A stretch of DNA of 64,000 nucleotides from JAZKFT01 sp965246935. Its GTDB lineage: Bacteria > Bacteroidota > Bacteroidia > Chitinophagales > Chitinophagaceae. How positions within the stretch are numbered: the stretch's first letter is position 1; every line of letters starts with the position of its first letter. The translations under genes were made by a program, and so were the position numbers. Where the stretch lies: assembly GCA_965246935.1 (NCBI GenBank), contig CBDFGC010000027.1:1-64000 (forward strand). The letters are read 5' to 3'. The notes beneath the pieces were generated by a model that was given only the letters and a program-made list of their open reading frames with translations, had not been told where the DNA came from and ran no database searches. This document shows, in pieces, positions 37,828 to 47,740 of the stretch.

Positions 37828-39183
37828 CTAATACTTAAATGCTTTTCCGTTCGCCATAATCTCCTGCTTGCTTTCATCAAAGGTTACTTTGGCGCCGGTA
37901 TGCACAGCCGCATTTGTCATAATGGTGGCAATGGAATGGCTATAACCAGCTTCCACGGGTGCATGTGGCTGTTGGCGGCTGCGCACACATTCCATCCAGT
38001 TGCGTACATGATTGGAGGTAAGCACATCTCCACCGGTATTTGCTGATGCTACCACTTTTTCGGTGTTAGCTAAACTTGTTTCCGGTAGTAGATTTGGCTG
38101 CATGTTCATAGCAGCAGCAAGATTTTTTGTTAGTCCTCCTTTGGGAGAAACTTTATTGGTATCAAGGTTTAATTCGCCGCCATTGGAATAATAAATTTCA
38201 GTAGGATGCTCATCGCCATTATGCATACGAGAGCCAAACGTAACCTGGAAACCCTGGCTCATATCATCCAATGGGCCATAGTCGAAAACGGCAGTAATAG
38301 TGTCCCAGTTTCTTCTTCCGTCTTTCCACATATATATGCCGCCATTTGCTACTACACTGCGTGGATGCTGCAGACCTGTAAACCAATGCACCGTATCAAT
38401 CTGGTGGCTCATCCATTGACCGGGCAGGCCCGATGAATAAGGCCAGAATAAGCGAAATTCCAAATATTTTCTGGCATCAAAATTTTCTTTCGGACGGTTC
38501 ATTAAAAACCTTTTCCAGTCGGTATCTTCTTCCTTCAGCAGCGGCACCACGGCAGGCCTGCGCCAGCGGCCTGGCTGATTTACATTCCATGTTAATTCAA
38601 CCATTGTAAGTTGCCCAAACTTGCCCGATCTTATAAAATCATTTGCTGCATGATAGTTTGCACCGCTCCTTCTTTGCGAGCCGATCTGTACAATCCGGTC
38701 TGTTGCTTTAATACCTTTCAACGCTGCACGTGCATCTTCCATTGTTTCTGCAAATGGCTTTTCGCAATACACATCGCACCCGGCATTTACGGCTTCCAGC
38801 GCATGGTTCGCATGTTGAAAATCGGCGGTACTAACAAACACGGCATCCACTAATTTTTTGTCATACATCTCCTCATTGTTGCGGCAGGCAACTACGTCAT
38901 GTTCCATTTTGTCTTTCCAAACAGCGGCGCCTTCTTCCCTACGTTTATTCCAGATGTCCGATACAGCCACCAGGTCAAAATTCAGTTCCTTGTAATGGTT
39001 CATAAAACTGGGTATATGGGAGCCTTTATGACGGTCGGAAAAGCCAACCACTCCTACCCTCACCCGATCGTTGGCGCCAATAATACGTTTGTAACTTTTG
39101 GCACTCCATCCGGCTTTGGCAACCAATAGCCCGGCTCCGGCCATGCCGGCTTGTTTAATGAAATAGCGACGTGAATTTTGCAT
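37828..39183 (-). CDS. Gfo/Idh/MocA family oxidoreductase with Tat-like signal
   Basis: 451 residues. The N-terminal RRYFIKQAGMAGAGLLVAKA is a twin-arginine-like export signal, common in secreted members. The NAD(P) Rossmann domain (about 40-165; VRVGVVGFSDRHKGSH, VDAVFVSTADFQHANHA, CEKPFAETMEDA with the conserved EKP) is followed by the alpha/beta C-terminal domain. It probably acts on sugars or inositols in the periplasm. It is a single gene on the minus strand, near a DUF6807 gene of the same likely pathway. The stop lies directly beside an intergenic repeat. Confidence 0.87.
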   Translation of the reverse strand: MQNSRRYFIKQAGMAGAGLLVAKAGWSAKSYKRIIGANDRVRVGVVGFSDRHKGSHIPSFMNHYKELNFDLVAVSDIWNKRREEGAAVWKDKMEHDVVACRNNEEMYDKKLVDAVFVSTADFQHANHALEAVNAGCDVYCEKPFAETMEDARAALKGIKATDRIVQIGSQRRSGANYHAANDFIRSGKFGQLTMVELTWNVNQPGRWRRPAVVPLLKEEDTDWKRFLMNRPKENFDARKYLEFRLFWPYSSGLPGQWMSHQIDTVHWFTGLQHPRSVVANGGIYMWKDGRRNWDTITAVFDYGPLDDMSQGFQVTFGSRMHNGDEHPTEIYYSNGGELNLDTNKVSPKGGLTKNLAAAMNMQPNLLPETSLANTEKVVASANTGGDVLTSNHVRNWMECVRSRQQPHAPVEAGYSHSIATIMTNAAVHTGAKVTFDESKQEIMANGKAFKY

Positions 39184-39687
39184 GGCAGCAATTTTATTTT
39201 AAGTTGAAGTAGAAAAAGGAGCTAACGGCAGCTCACCTTTCAAATGTAACAGATTTCAGGCAACCCACCATCTACTGAGATTTGAGCATTTGTTTTTGAT
39301 TTTATTGATTAGTTGCAGCGTTCTTTTCTTGTTGTTTCCTGGTGTGTTGCGTCCATGTTTTATAGGGCGTTGTACCCATGTTTCGAAGGGCATTGCCCTA
39401 TGCTGGTGTATGGCTGCCCTCCCGGACGAACGGGACTGGCTTCAGGGCGAATACATCAAGATTTTTGCACAATGCCTTTCGCTTATCTTCTGATTTCTAA
39501 TTTTCGGGACTTTTTGACTTCTGGTCTTCCTGTCTTACGGGCTTCCCCACTTTCTGTCTTTTGCACTTTCTGTCTTTCCGGCTGTTAACTGCCTACTGTT
39601 GACTACTGATTGCTGGCTGCCGACTGCTGACTATTGCTTACTGCCTTACGGTCTTTCAGACTTCCCGTCTTCCCGACTTCGTTTGTC
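39184..39687. repeat. Repeat-rich intergenic region upstream of smc
   Basis: The left part (about 39345-39470) contains a repeat of the gggcgttgtaccc...gggcattgccct type, which gives accidental open frames. The right part (about 39500-39690) is built from imperfect short units (gacttctggtcttcctgtctt, ctactgttgactactgattgc). The gactt/cttcc units resemble, in reverse complement, the agtccggaag units at 56885-56962 and inside rnpA. No gene is supported. Confidence 0.6.
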
Positions 39688-39695
39688 TATATTTG
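39688..39695 (+). promoter_or_regulatory. TAnnTTTG promoter box for smc
   Basis: tatatttg, 22 bases before the GTG start, fits the Bacteroidota -7 element; no clear -33 TTG. Confidence 0.45.
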
Positions 39696-39717
39696 CCCCC
39701 CTAACTAAATTTAATAA

Positions 39718-42700
39718 GTGCGTTTAAAAAGTCTTGACATTAAAGGATTTAAAAGTTTTGCCGATAAAACCATCATTCATTTCGACGAAGGCGTTACCGG
39801 CATCATCGGCCCGAACGGATGTGGCAAAAGCAATATCATTGATAGTATCCGCTGGGTAATCGGTGAACAAAAGATTAGCAATCTCCGCAGCGAAAATCTG
39901 GAAAGCCTGGTTTTTAACGGCAGTAAAAACCGCAGCGGCAGCGGCATGGCCGAAGTAAGCCTGACGTTCGAAAATACCCGCAACCTGCTGCCCACCGAGT
40001 TCAGTACGGTAACCGTTACCCGCCGTTTTTATAAGAACGGTGAAAGTGAGTACCGTCTGAACGATGTGCAATGCCGGTTGAAAGACATCAACAATCTGTT
40101 TTTAGATACCGGTGTAAGTAATGATAGCTATGCCATTATCGAATTGGGAATGGTGGATGACATCATAAAGGATAAAGAAAACAGCCGCCGCCGGATGCTG
40201 GAGCAGGCAGCCGGCGTTACCATTTACAAAACCCGAAAAAAAGAAACTAAACTAAAACTGGATGCTACCGAGCAGGACCTGGCTCGTATCGACGACCTGC
40301 TTTTTGAAATCAATAATCAGTTGAAGCAACTGGAAAGCCAGGCAAAAAAAGCGGAGAAGTACCATGAGATCCGAAAAGAGTACAGAGTCGTTTCGATAGA
40401 ATTAGCAAAAGCATCTTTGGAAGGATTTAATACGCAGTACAAAACCCTGAATGAACAGCAGGCTGCTGAAACGGAAAAACGGTCAGTATTAGATACTGCT
40501 ATTGTAGCTGCTGAAGCAGAAGCAGAGGGTTCCCGGGCCGATTTTTTGGAGAAAGAAAATAACCTGCAACTGGTACAGCAGGCTTTTAATGAATTGCAAC
40601 AGCAGCTACGGAAGGAAGAAAACGAAAAGAACTTAGCCCGGCAGCGCCTGCAGCACCTTACGGAAAAAGAGCATACCCTTACTGATTTTTTACAGCGGAG
40701 TGAAGGCCACCTAAAGAGCCTGGAGGAAGGTGTGGCATACACCAATGTACAGGCCGAAGAGCAGAAAAAAGTAGTAGCCGAACAGCAGCTACAGTTGGAA
40801 GAAATCCGAAAAGTGCTGGATGAGAAAAGGCTGGTGTACGATGAAAAACGAAAGGAATTAGACAAGGTTCGCAACCACCAGCAAACGGTACAGCACCAGC
40901 AATTTCAAGCAGAGAAAAAGAGCGCTGTAGCCGATGCTTCCATTCAAAACCTGCAACGGAGTATTTACCAGTTGCACCTGGAAGAGGAAGGCCGCAAAAC
41001 GACACTGGAAAATCTACACCACGAAAAAGAAATCGGGGAGCAGGAACGGGAAGAAAAAAAATATTTGTTACAGCAGTTGCAAACGCAACACCAGCAGGCA
41101 AAAGACCAGATTGCGGCTGCCCAATCCGAACTGGAACAATTAAGAAACTTTTTAGCAGAAGATGGCCGCAAACTGGATAGCCGGCGTAACGAACACAACC
41201 TGCTGAAAAGCCTGATTGACAGCATGGAAGGCTATCCGGAAAGTGTAAAATTTCTGCACAAGAATACCGGCTGGAACCATACAGCTCCCCTGCTCAGCGA
41301 TATTATTTATGTAAAGGAAGGGTACCGGCCGGCATTGGAAAACATGCTGGAGCCTTACCTGAATTATTATGTGGTCAATAATCTGCAGGAAGGATTACAG
41401 GCGGTTCACCTGCTAAGCAATAACAAAAAAGGGAAAGCCAATTTTTTTCTGTTGGACCAGGTACAGCCATCTACGGTTGTGAATCCCGGCAATCATTTGC
41501 CTGAAGGCGCTATACCGGCAATGGATGTGGTGGAGGTAGATGCACCATACCAACAACTGGCCCGGGCACTGTTGGGAAACGTTGTAATTGCCGAAGGCGA
41601 ATCCGTTTTGGAAAATACCAATGGCTTTGTTGTTTTAGATAAGGCAGGCCATTTTGTACGAAACAAATATTCGCTTAGTGGTGGCAGCGTAGGCTTGTTT
41701 GAAGGTAAACGCATTGGCCGGGCTAAAAACTTAGAAAAATTGCGGGAAGAAATTGCTGCACAGGAAGAAGTAGTAACGGATTTAAAAACACGTATCGGTC
41801 AAAAACAGGCTGAAGTATTGAATTTCAATGCACAATTACAAGATGCCGCTATCCGCAAAACCGAACAGGAAATTGGCCAGTGCAATAACAAGGTTTTTTC
41901 TGTACATAACCGGATTGAAACCATTGAGGCGGCACAAAAACAATCAGCTCAGCGTCTGCAACAATTGCAGGATCAGCTGGCCCATCAGCAGGAGGAGATA
42001 GCTGTGGTAAAAGAATCGCACCAGGAACTTACAGAAAGCCTGAAAGAAGCAATCGCCAACCTTGCCTCACTGGACGAAGTGTACAAACAGGCTGGTAATG
42101 AATACCAACAGGTATCAGGTCGGTACAACGAATCGAACATAAACCTTACCCGCCAGCAAAGCAAACTGGCATCGCTGGTACAGGAAGGTCAGTATAAGGC
42201 CCGGCAGGTGGCAGATTTGCAGCAGCAACGGGAAGCCAGTACTCACCAGTTACAGCAGATTACCATTCAACTGGAAGAAAGCCGTCTGCACTTGGAAAAG
42301 GTAGAAACGTTGGCAACAAAACTGCAGCAGCAAAAAGAAACGGACGAAAAAGCGCTGAACGAAAAGAGCCAGCAATATTACCATTTACGCAATGCCATCA
42401 GCCAAAGAGAAAGCGAGCTACGCCACACCGTTAAAAGCCGGGAACTGAGCGATATGCTGCTAAACGAAATACGGGAAAAGCTAAATAACCTGAAACTGCA
42501 ATTAGCGGGTATGAAGGAACGGCTGGATGTGGAATTTAAAATAAAGCTGGACGATATACTGGATGAAGAAAGGCAAACGGAAACCCCTTTGGAAGAATTG
42601 CAAACCAGCGTGGACCGGATGAAGAAGCGGCTGGAAAACTTAGGCGAGGTAAACCCGACTGCTATCGAGGCTTACACTGAAATGAAAAAACGGTACGAGT

Positions 42701-43245
42701 TTATCCAGGAGCAAAAAGCCGACCTGGTAAAAGCAAAAGGCAGCCTGCTGCAAACCATAAGGGAAGTGGAAGCTACCGCCAACCAGCAGTTTTTAGATAC
42801 GTTCAACCGGGTACGGGATAATTTTCAGAAAGTATTCAAAGCACTGTTTACCGAAGAAGATACCGCCGATATGATTTTGGTGGATCCGGAAAATTTAGCG
42901 GAGTCGGGAATTGACATTGTAGCCAAGCCAAAAGGCAAGCGGCCGGCTTCCATTAACCAGTTAAGCGGTGGCGAAAAAACCCTGACGGCTACGGCCTTGT
43001 TGTTTTCTATTTACCTGATTAAGCCTGCACCGTTTTGTATTCTGGACGAAGTGGATGCCCCGCTGGACGATGCGAATATTGGCAAGTTTACCAATATGAT
43101 CCGCCAGTTCAGCGAAAACAGCCAGTTTATTATTGTAACGCACAACAAGCAAACGATGAGCGCTGTGGATGTGATTTATGGTGTAACCATGCAGGAGGCT
43201 GGTGTAAGTAAATTAGTACCGGTAGATTTTCGGAGTTTGAATTAA
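39718..43245 (+). CDS. smc: Chromosome segregation protein SMC
   Basis: 1,175 residues, normal length. The head has Walker A GPNGCGKSNIID (about 32-43) and the segment SIRWVIGEQ. A coiled coil (about 165-500) leads to the hinge (about 515-640; VKEGYRPALENMLEPYLN, LSGGSVGLFEGKRIG), then a return coiled coil (about 670-990) and the C-terminal head with signature LSGGEKTLTA (about 1082) and Walker B FCILDEVDAPLDD (about 1105). It condenses and organises chromosomes with ScpA/ScpB. GTG start. The acidic Gln-rich coiled coils give several long shadow frames on the other strand. Confidence 0.96.
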   Translation: MRLKSLDIKGFKSFADKTIIHFDEGVTGIIGPNGCGKSNIIDSIRWVIGEQKISNLRSENLESLVFNGSKNRSGSGMAEVSLTFENTRNLLPTEFSTVTVTRRFYKNGESEYRLNDVQCRLKDINNLFLDTGVSNDSYAIIELGMVDDIIKDKENSRRRMLEQAAGVTIYKTRKKETKLKLDATEQDLARIDDLLFEINNQLKQLESQAKKAEKYHEIRKEYRVVSIELAKASLEGFNTQYKTLNEQQAAETEKRSVLDTAIVAAEAEAEGSRADFLEKENNLQLVQQAFNELQQQLRKEENEKNLARQRLQHLTEKEHTLTDFLQRSEGHLKSLEEGVAYTNVQAEEQKKVVAEQQLQLEEIRKVLDEKRLVYDEKRKELDKVRNHQQTVQHQQFQAEKKSAVADASIQNLQRSIYQLHLEEEGRKTTLENLHHEKEIGEQEREEKKYLLQQLQTQHQQAKDQIAAAQSELEQLRNFLAEDGRKLDSRRNEHNLLKSLIDSMEGYPESVKFLHKNTGWNHTAPLLSDIIYVKEGYRPALENMLEPYLNYYVVNNLQEGLQAVHLLSNNKKGKANFFLLDQVQPSTVVNPGNHLPEGAIPAMDVVEVDAPYQQLARALLGNVVIAEGESVLENTNGFVVLDKAGHFVRNKYSLSGGSVGLFEGKRIGRAKNLEKLREEIAAQEEVVTDLKTRIGQKQAEVLNFNAQLQDAAIRKTEQEIGQCNNKVFSVHNRIETIEAAQKQSAQRLQQLQDQLAHQQEEIAVVKESHQELTESLKEAIANLASLDEVYKQAGNEYQQVSGRYNESNINLTRQQSKLASLVQEGQYKARQVADLQQQREASTHQLQQITIQLEESRLHLEKVETLATKLQQQKETDEKALNEKSQQYYHLRNAISQRESELRHTVKSRELSDMLLNEIREKLNNLKLQLAGMKERLDVEFKIKLDDILDEERQTETPLEELQTSVDRMKKRLENLGEVNPTAIEAYTEMKKRYEFIQEQKADLVKAKGSLLQTIREVEATANQQFLDTFNRVRDNFQKVFKALFTEEDTADMILVDPENLAESGIDIVAKPKGKRPASINQLSGGEKTLTATALLFSIYLIKPAPFCILDEVDAPLDDANIGKFTNMIRQFSENSQFIIVTHNKQTMSAVDVIYGVTMQEAGVSKLVPVDFRSLN

Positions 43246-43308
43246 TTAGAGATGCAGGTCGGCACCGCAGTTCAGACCTTTCAATTAAACCAGGTATAAA
43301 AATATATC

Positions 43309-44331
43309 ATGGATTGGAAAAGTTTTTTAAGCACTGTTTCAAAAACTTTATTGGAAAGTGATGACCTGCTGGAAAAGTTTTCAGCCTCATCATCCTCCTG
43401 GTTAGGCTTTTATGCAATTACAGACGATGAAATTCAAAAACATGCAACCCGGTTAGGAACGGATTTTCCACCCTCCTACATTGAGTTTCTGAAAACATCG
43501 AACAGCTTTAAACAGCTAAGTATAATTGTCAAAATAACTTCAACATTTCTTCCTTTGGTTTTGGTTGCCCCCAAACCCCCTAAAGGGGGCTTTAAGACAC
43601 CTTCTAAACAGGACTTGAGTATCTTGATTCCCGGACGCACTATTTATTTTTAAGGTCAAACAAAGCTCCCCCTTCAGGGCAATGTCATTAAGTGAAGGAT
43701 TGATGTAGCAGTTATGCGCCGTAGGTGCAACCTGTTTGTAGCAAACAGACATCAATGATGTTGGTGCATGCCACGTAGTGGCTACCTAATCAGAGAATAG
43801 GGGTAGCCACTACGTGGCAATGATCCCCTTTGCCTCTTTGTTTGCTACAAACAGAAAGCCCCGATGGGGCTTAAATTAATGACATTGCCCTTTAGGGGTT
43901 GGTGGCAACCAACCCCGGGCAAAAGCTGTCTAAATTAGGGAAGTTATTTCGACAGCTTTTCTAAGTTGCTTTGTCTGGGATATTTGGCCTTTGGAAAAAG
44001 TGAACTGGTTGAAAGATATTGATCTGAAACTAATAGAAATATATTCAACTCAATTTGCAGGAGTATTTAAGTTAACAGATGAAGAATATTTTGTTTACGG
44101 GAAATGCAGGATCCTCCTTACTTCAGGAGTGCTTATTTCGAAAAATGCTTTACAATCTCCGGCTGGGGTGATGCTACAATTTTGTTGCTAAATCCAGAAG
44201 TAAAACTTGGCAAAGAATGGGAGGCCTGGACGTTTGCTCTGTCGAAATTAGGCCCAACCCGTTATCAATCTTTTGAAAAGCTAATAATTGAAGAATACAA
44301 TCGTTATTTGAAACTACGTAGTGATGAATAA
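43309..44331 (+). pseudogene. SMI1/KNR4 family protein split by a MITE-like insertion
   Basis: The N-terminal half (SSSWLGFYAITDDEIQKHATRLGTDFPPSYIEFLKTSNSF) ends at KQLS (about 43518). The rest resumes at 43962 as CFVWDIWPLEKVNWLKDIDL, continuing YSTQFAGVFKLTDEEYFVYG, and after a second break at about 44100 as FRSAYFEKCFTISGWGDATILL. The insert is precisely bounded by a duplicated ctaagt. SMI1/KNR4 proteins often serve as immunity proteins against polymorphic toxins; this one is inactive. The second break is a one-base shift. Confidence 0.82.
43522..43960. mobile_element. MITE-like element (~439 bp) with terminal inverted repeats and target duplication
   Basis: The left end ataattgtcaaaataacttc and right end gaagttatttcgacagctttt are inverted repeats of about 20 bases. 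The flanks carry ctaagt at 43516-43521 and 43961-43966. The element has no transposase. Its interior is a nested foldback: aatgtcattaa / ttaatgacatt, tgtttgtagcaaacaga / tttgtttgctacaaacaga, and a perfect 18-mer stem tgccacgtagtggctacc / ggtagccactacgtggca. The right end also forms its own hairpin (aaaagctgtc...gacagctttt). Confidence 0.72.
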
Positions 44332-44382
44332 GGGTTGTATTAATTTGTAGGTTGAAAATTAAAAACGTTGAAGTTCCGGTAT

Positions 44383-44613
44383 TCATTTTCTACTTTCATA
44401 ATATTCTTCTTTTAATTCTCTCGAGCTTTTAAGATCAGATTCTGCTTCCTCCTGCCCTTCACTCAATTGAAGCATCCAATCGGCCACTGGCAGTTCCTCA
44501 ATGGTTTTGTACTCACTTGCTGCCGCTTTTCGTAACAAAATTTCCGTAAGAACATTGATGTTAATGCCGCCTTTTATGAGCCAGTTCCTCAGCCGTATAA
44601 AAAAATTTTTCAT
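44383..44613 (-). CDS. Small hypothetical protein
   Basis: 76 residues with a basic amphipathic N-terminus (KNFFIRLRNWLIKGG) and an acidic C-terminus (EGQEEAESDLKSSRELKEEYYE). No family recognised. It lies between the split SMI1/KNR4 gene and a foldback-rich intergenic region, on the opposite strand. Composition looks like real coding sequence, but there is no conserved context and no clear ribosome site. Confidence 0.4.
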   Translation of the reverse strand: MKNFFIRLRNWLIKGGININVLTEILLRKAAASEYKTIEELPVADWMLQLSEGQEEAESDLKSSRELKEEYYESRK

Positions 44614-44801
44614 TCAAATTCAGCGTAAAGTCAGCATTCATACAATGATTTTATAAACAAATTTAATTTTCTTTTTTGAATACAGAGTTAATCAAATCTG
44701 TACAACTATTGGGGTGTAAGAAATGGCTGGCAAGTGGATAGGCTGCCGCAGCAAAGCAGCACAGAGGAAGGCTGGTCTGTAGCGTAAGCAGGGCCGTGTT
44801 T

Positions 44802-44894
44802 GGCAGGTGTTTTCCAGCCCACAGTCGAGCAACAAAAATGGAAGAAAACACTTGACTTTAGAAAGAAGCCAACGGGCTGGAAAATGTTCCTGCC
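44802..44894. repeat. Foldback repeat
   Basis: ggcaggtgttttccagccc (44802-44820) pairs with gggctggaaaatgttcctgcc (44874-44894). Further outward ccgcccg...cgggcgg (about 44918-44956) forms another stem. The region 44614-45207 has no gene and looks like degraded mobile or repeat DNA. Confidence 0.5.
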
Positions 44895-44988
44895 ATACAA
44901 ATGGCATCTGCGGTGCCGCCCGACATGAACATTAAAATAAATACAAGTAGCGGGCGGCATGCGCCTCAGATCAGCCTTTATTTTTTTG

Positions 44989-45016
44989 TTTCTTTTTGCA
45001 TCAATGCAAAAAGAAA
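44989..45016. terminator. Bidirectional hairpin terminator
   Basis: A perfect 13-bp stem tttctttttgcat / atgcaaaaagaaa with a two-base loop, T-rich on one side and A-rich on the other; it can stop the minus-strand chitinase transcript. Confidence 0.6.
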
Positions 45017-45207
45017 AATGAAAAGAATTTTGCTGACAGTTTACTGAATTAGTTCATGTAAAAAGGCAAGGCTCAAAGATGTGCACAAACAAAAAGGCCG
45101 CTCACATCCCGTGAACGACCTTTTATTTACCCTGCTGCTTACAGAAACCACAGACGCAGACTTATACACCAGGTTTAAAAGAAAGAAAAAAATAATTTTA
45201 AAATTTT

Positions 45208-47511
45208 TTAGTTCCCATCCACCGTCAGCGGAGCACCCTGCACCAGGTTGCCACTCAGCACTTCGCATTTGGTTTTTACGGTTAATGGGGCCAGGTTTTT
45301 AAAAATTCGATTGTTATTGGGTGTAGCAGCATGAAGCACCAGTTTACCAATTTGTGCCGGCAATAAATTCCCACCAAAGCCTGATGGATTATTACTGCCT
45401 AAGGTAGACACACCATCTCCAAGCATCAGTACGGTAGCTGCACCAAAATTGTACGGGCAATTAATGCTTTGGCTGGCGGCGCCCAATGGTGGGTTAATAA
45501 TCTGCAACGTATCACCGGTAAAAGAAAAATGATCGGCATTGCAGCCAATGTTGAATAAATTTTCACCATCGGCAATACTGGTAGCGGCATTACCGGTATT
45601 GCCGTCAATCACCAGCCTGCCACCTGTCAGATTAAAAACGCTGGAAATGGAACTGGTCAGGTTGCCAAAAATATGCACCTGTCCGGCGCTAATTTGCAGG
45701 TTGCCATTGTTTACCACTTTGCTGTTTTTTACCGTTGCAGTACCAACACTTAACTGCACCATAGCATTGCTGACGAGTAAGGAAGCCGTTGTATCAACGG
45801 TTAAACTTTGCACCTGTGCCGAAGTATTCACTACAACGTTGTGGCCTGCCATGATCATAACCGGGTCCGTTGCTTTTGGTATCGCTCCATACTGCCAGGT
45901 TAGTGGATCATTCCAGTTTCCGGAGTTAATGGTACGGGCAATAAACGGCCCCGGATAACAGGTGTACAAAGCTTTGTATCCGTCCTTTATGGTAGCGCCA
46001 TCCGAGTGGAATTGCAACGTCAGAACGCCACTGGTTGCAATTACCGGTGCCGGAATAATGGTTCCGGTAAAACTGCCGATAAGCGGCGATGCAGTAGAAG
46101 GGCCATTGTATACCCGTAGGGAATCGAAACCCTGTTCCAAATTAAAATTATAAAAATTTAATACCACATAGCCTGCGCCCGGCGGTGCAATGGTAAACGT
46201 ATAATTGGAGTTGTTCACGTAAGTGCCCAGCGGGCCACCCATATCATACAGCGTATCGCTGCAAGGGGTTGTAGAACAGGTACTCAGATTATCATTAATC
46301 ATATTCCATAGCTCGGGATAGCCTGCATCATAACCCAGTCGCCACATAGCCCCACCTGCCAGGCCCCGTTGCTTTATCAAACTGTATTTCTGTTTTAAGC
46401 TGATGGTATCGTCGATAAATTGCTGGTTGGGTATCGCATTTACATCGTTGAAACAATGGTATGCAGTAAAGGCATACGGTTCGTGCAGGGTAGTATTGTA
46501 GTAGCCGGATGTGTTATCCCTGAACTGGGTATAAGTTTGCGTACTGATAGGTGCTGCATTGCCATCGGCAGGTAATACACACCCATTGGTGGTTTTCCAT
46601 CTTCTCCCATAATAAGGCATGGCCAGCAATACTTTTTCCCTGGCTGCAAAGCGAAGGATGGTATTCAGGTCGTTGGCCACATTGCCATGGCCATTGGGGT
46701 CTGAGGGTGCTTTTGGAAATTGCCAGGTAGGTGCTATGGGTCCGGGATAATTTTGAGTACTCCAGTAATAATCATATCCCATTAAAATAAACAGGTCAAC
46801 TACCGGATTTAAATTAGTTATATAATTGGCTGACACAACCTGCGAACCTTGTATGTCGATTGAAATTTCTGCATTTGGCCTTACGGCCAATAATTGCGTT
46901 CTGAGGTTTCCTAAAAAAGTAGTGAAAGCCGGTGCATAAGTGGTGGAAAGGCCTGTACCTTCAAAATCTATATTTAGTCCTTTTACATCTGCCGTGGTTA
47001 TTTCATTTATAAGGTTAGTAATTAATGTTTGCTGTGCCGTGGCATTGCCAAAAAAGCTGGTGAATGTAGTGCTGGTGCCAAAAAAAGTTACAGACAGGTT
47101 CACATTTACCCCGTTGGCTTTTGCCGTCGATACAGTTGCATTGTTGCCCCAGTTCATTAATTGTGTTGGGTTGGTGGCATTGCCTGTGAGATAATCAACC
47201 TGGTAAGAAAAATAGGAAAGGTCAGTTAAAGATTGCCATACGTAACTGGCGGAAGAAGTACCTATGGCATGCCAGCCAAACATCCTTTTGGCAAGCGGGC
47301 ATGCAGTGGAGTTTAATCTTGAAACAACTTTACTATTGTTAGCACATTCCCCATACCAGGCACAACGCAGGCTGTCCCATTTTTCAATTGGGTAAGCCGC
47401 CATGGCCTGTTGACGCAGGGTTTCATCATAGGCATCGGAAAAATGAGCTTGCTGGGCAGTGGCAGTAACTGCTAAAACGGAGAATAGCAGCGTTGTAAAG
47501 ATGGTTTTCAT
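45208..47511 (-). CDS. Exported GH18 chitinase-like protein with CUB domain
   Basis: 767 residues. Signal peptide (1-19). GH18 barrel (about 75-400) with VKGLNIDFEG holding the catalytic acid (about Glu182), preceded by the strand LFGWH and followed by LFILMGYDYYWS and GGAMWRLGYDAGYPELW. Then a CUB-like domain (about 425-520; YTFTIAPPGAGYVVLNF, FDSLRVYNG) and a beta-rich C-terminal part (about 530-765). It should cleave chitin-type beta-1,4 GlcNAc polymers outside the cell. Unlike its neighbours it ends without a T9SS sorting domain, in LTVDGN just before an AT-rich region, so the C-terminus may have been lost. Confidence 0.82.
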   Translation of the reverse strand: MKTIFTTLLFSVLAVTATAQQAHFSDAYDETLRQQAMAAYPIEKWDSLRCAWYGECANNSKVVSRLNSTACPLAKRMFGWHAIGTSSASYVWQSLTDLSYFSYQVDYLTGNATNPTQLMNWGNNATVSTAKANGVNVNLSVTFFGTSTTFTSFFGNATAQQTLITNLINEITTADVKGLNIDFEGTGLSTTYAPAFTTFLGNLRTQLLAVRPNAEISIDIQGSQVVSANYITNLNPVVDLFILMGYDYYWSTQNYPGPIAPTWQFPKAPSDPNGHGNVANDLNTILRFAAREKVLLAMPYYGRRWKTTNGCVLPADGNAAPISTQTYTQFRDNTSGYYNTTLHEPYAFTAYHCFNDVNAIPNQQFIDDTISLKQKYSLIKQRGLAGGAMWRLGYDAGYPELWNMINDNLSTCSTTPCSDTLYDMGGPLGTYVNNSNYTFTIAPPGAGYVVLNFYNFNLEQGFDSLRVYNGPSTASPLIGSFTGTIIPAPVIATSGVLTLQFHSDGATIKDGYKALYTCYPGPFIARTINSGNWNDPLTWQYGAIPKATDPVMIMAGHNVVVNTSAQVQSLTVDTTASLLVSNAMVQLSVGTATVKNSKVVNNGNLQISAGQVHIFGNLTSSISSVFNLTGGRLVIDGNTGNAATSIADGENLFNIGCNADHFSFTGDTLQIINPPLGAASQSINCPYNFGAATVLMLGDGVSTLGSNNPSGFGGNLLPAQIGKLVLHAATPNNNRIFKNLAPLTVKTKCEVLSGNLVQGAPLTVDGN

Positions 47512-47594
47512 AAGGCAGCAATTTTTAGTTGTTCTGCTACCGAAGATAGGAGTTTACGTATTTGTGTTTGCAGCCGAGGCATCACCTTTATATG

Positions 47595-47740
47595 CAAAAA
47601 ACAGCAAACGCCATTTAAAGCATTTGCTGTTTTGTAGAGACGCCATGTTGGCGTCTCTATATGTGATTTTTAATTAAGAGATATTCAAGGCAGGCAGGAA
47701 ACATTATCTATTAGACGCCAGCATGGCGTCTCTACAAGTA
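47595..47740. repeat. Hairpin plus inverted gagacgcc...ggcgtctc repeat pair
   Basis: aacagcaaa...tttgctgtt (about 47600-47632) is a terminator-like hairpin. gtagagacgcca-tgtt-ggcgtctcta (47634-47659) and tagacgcca-gca-tggcgtctctac (47712-47736) are inverted copies of a foldback unit. The second copy overlaps the end of the guanylyltransferase gene and supplies its stop codon. Confidence 0.65.

Noticed and set aside
39290..39588. Two overlapping + strand frames upstream of smc
   Set aside because: They fall in dispersed repeats and simple units; Cys/Phe-rich translations look non-coding.
41500..41700. Coding on the minus strand within smc and similar long shadow frames
   Set aside because: They are mirror frames of a well-conserved gene with biased codons.
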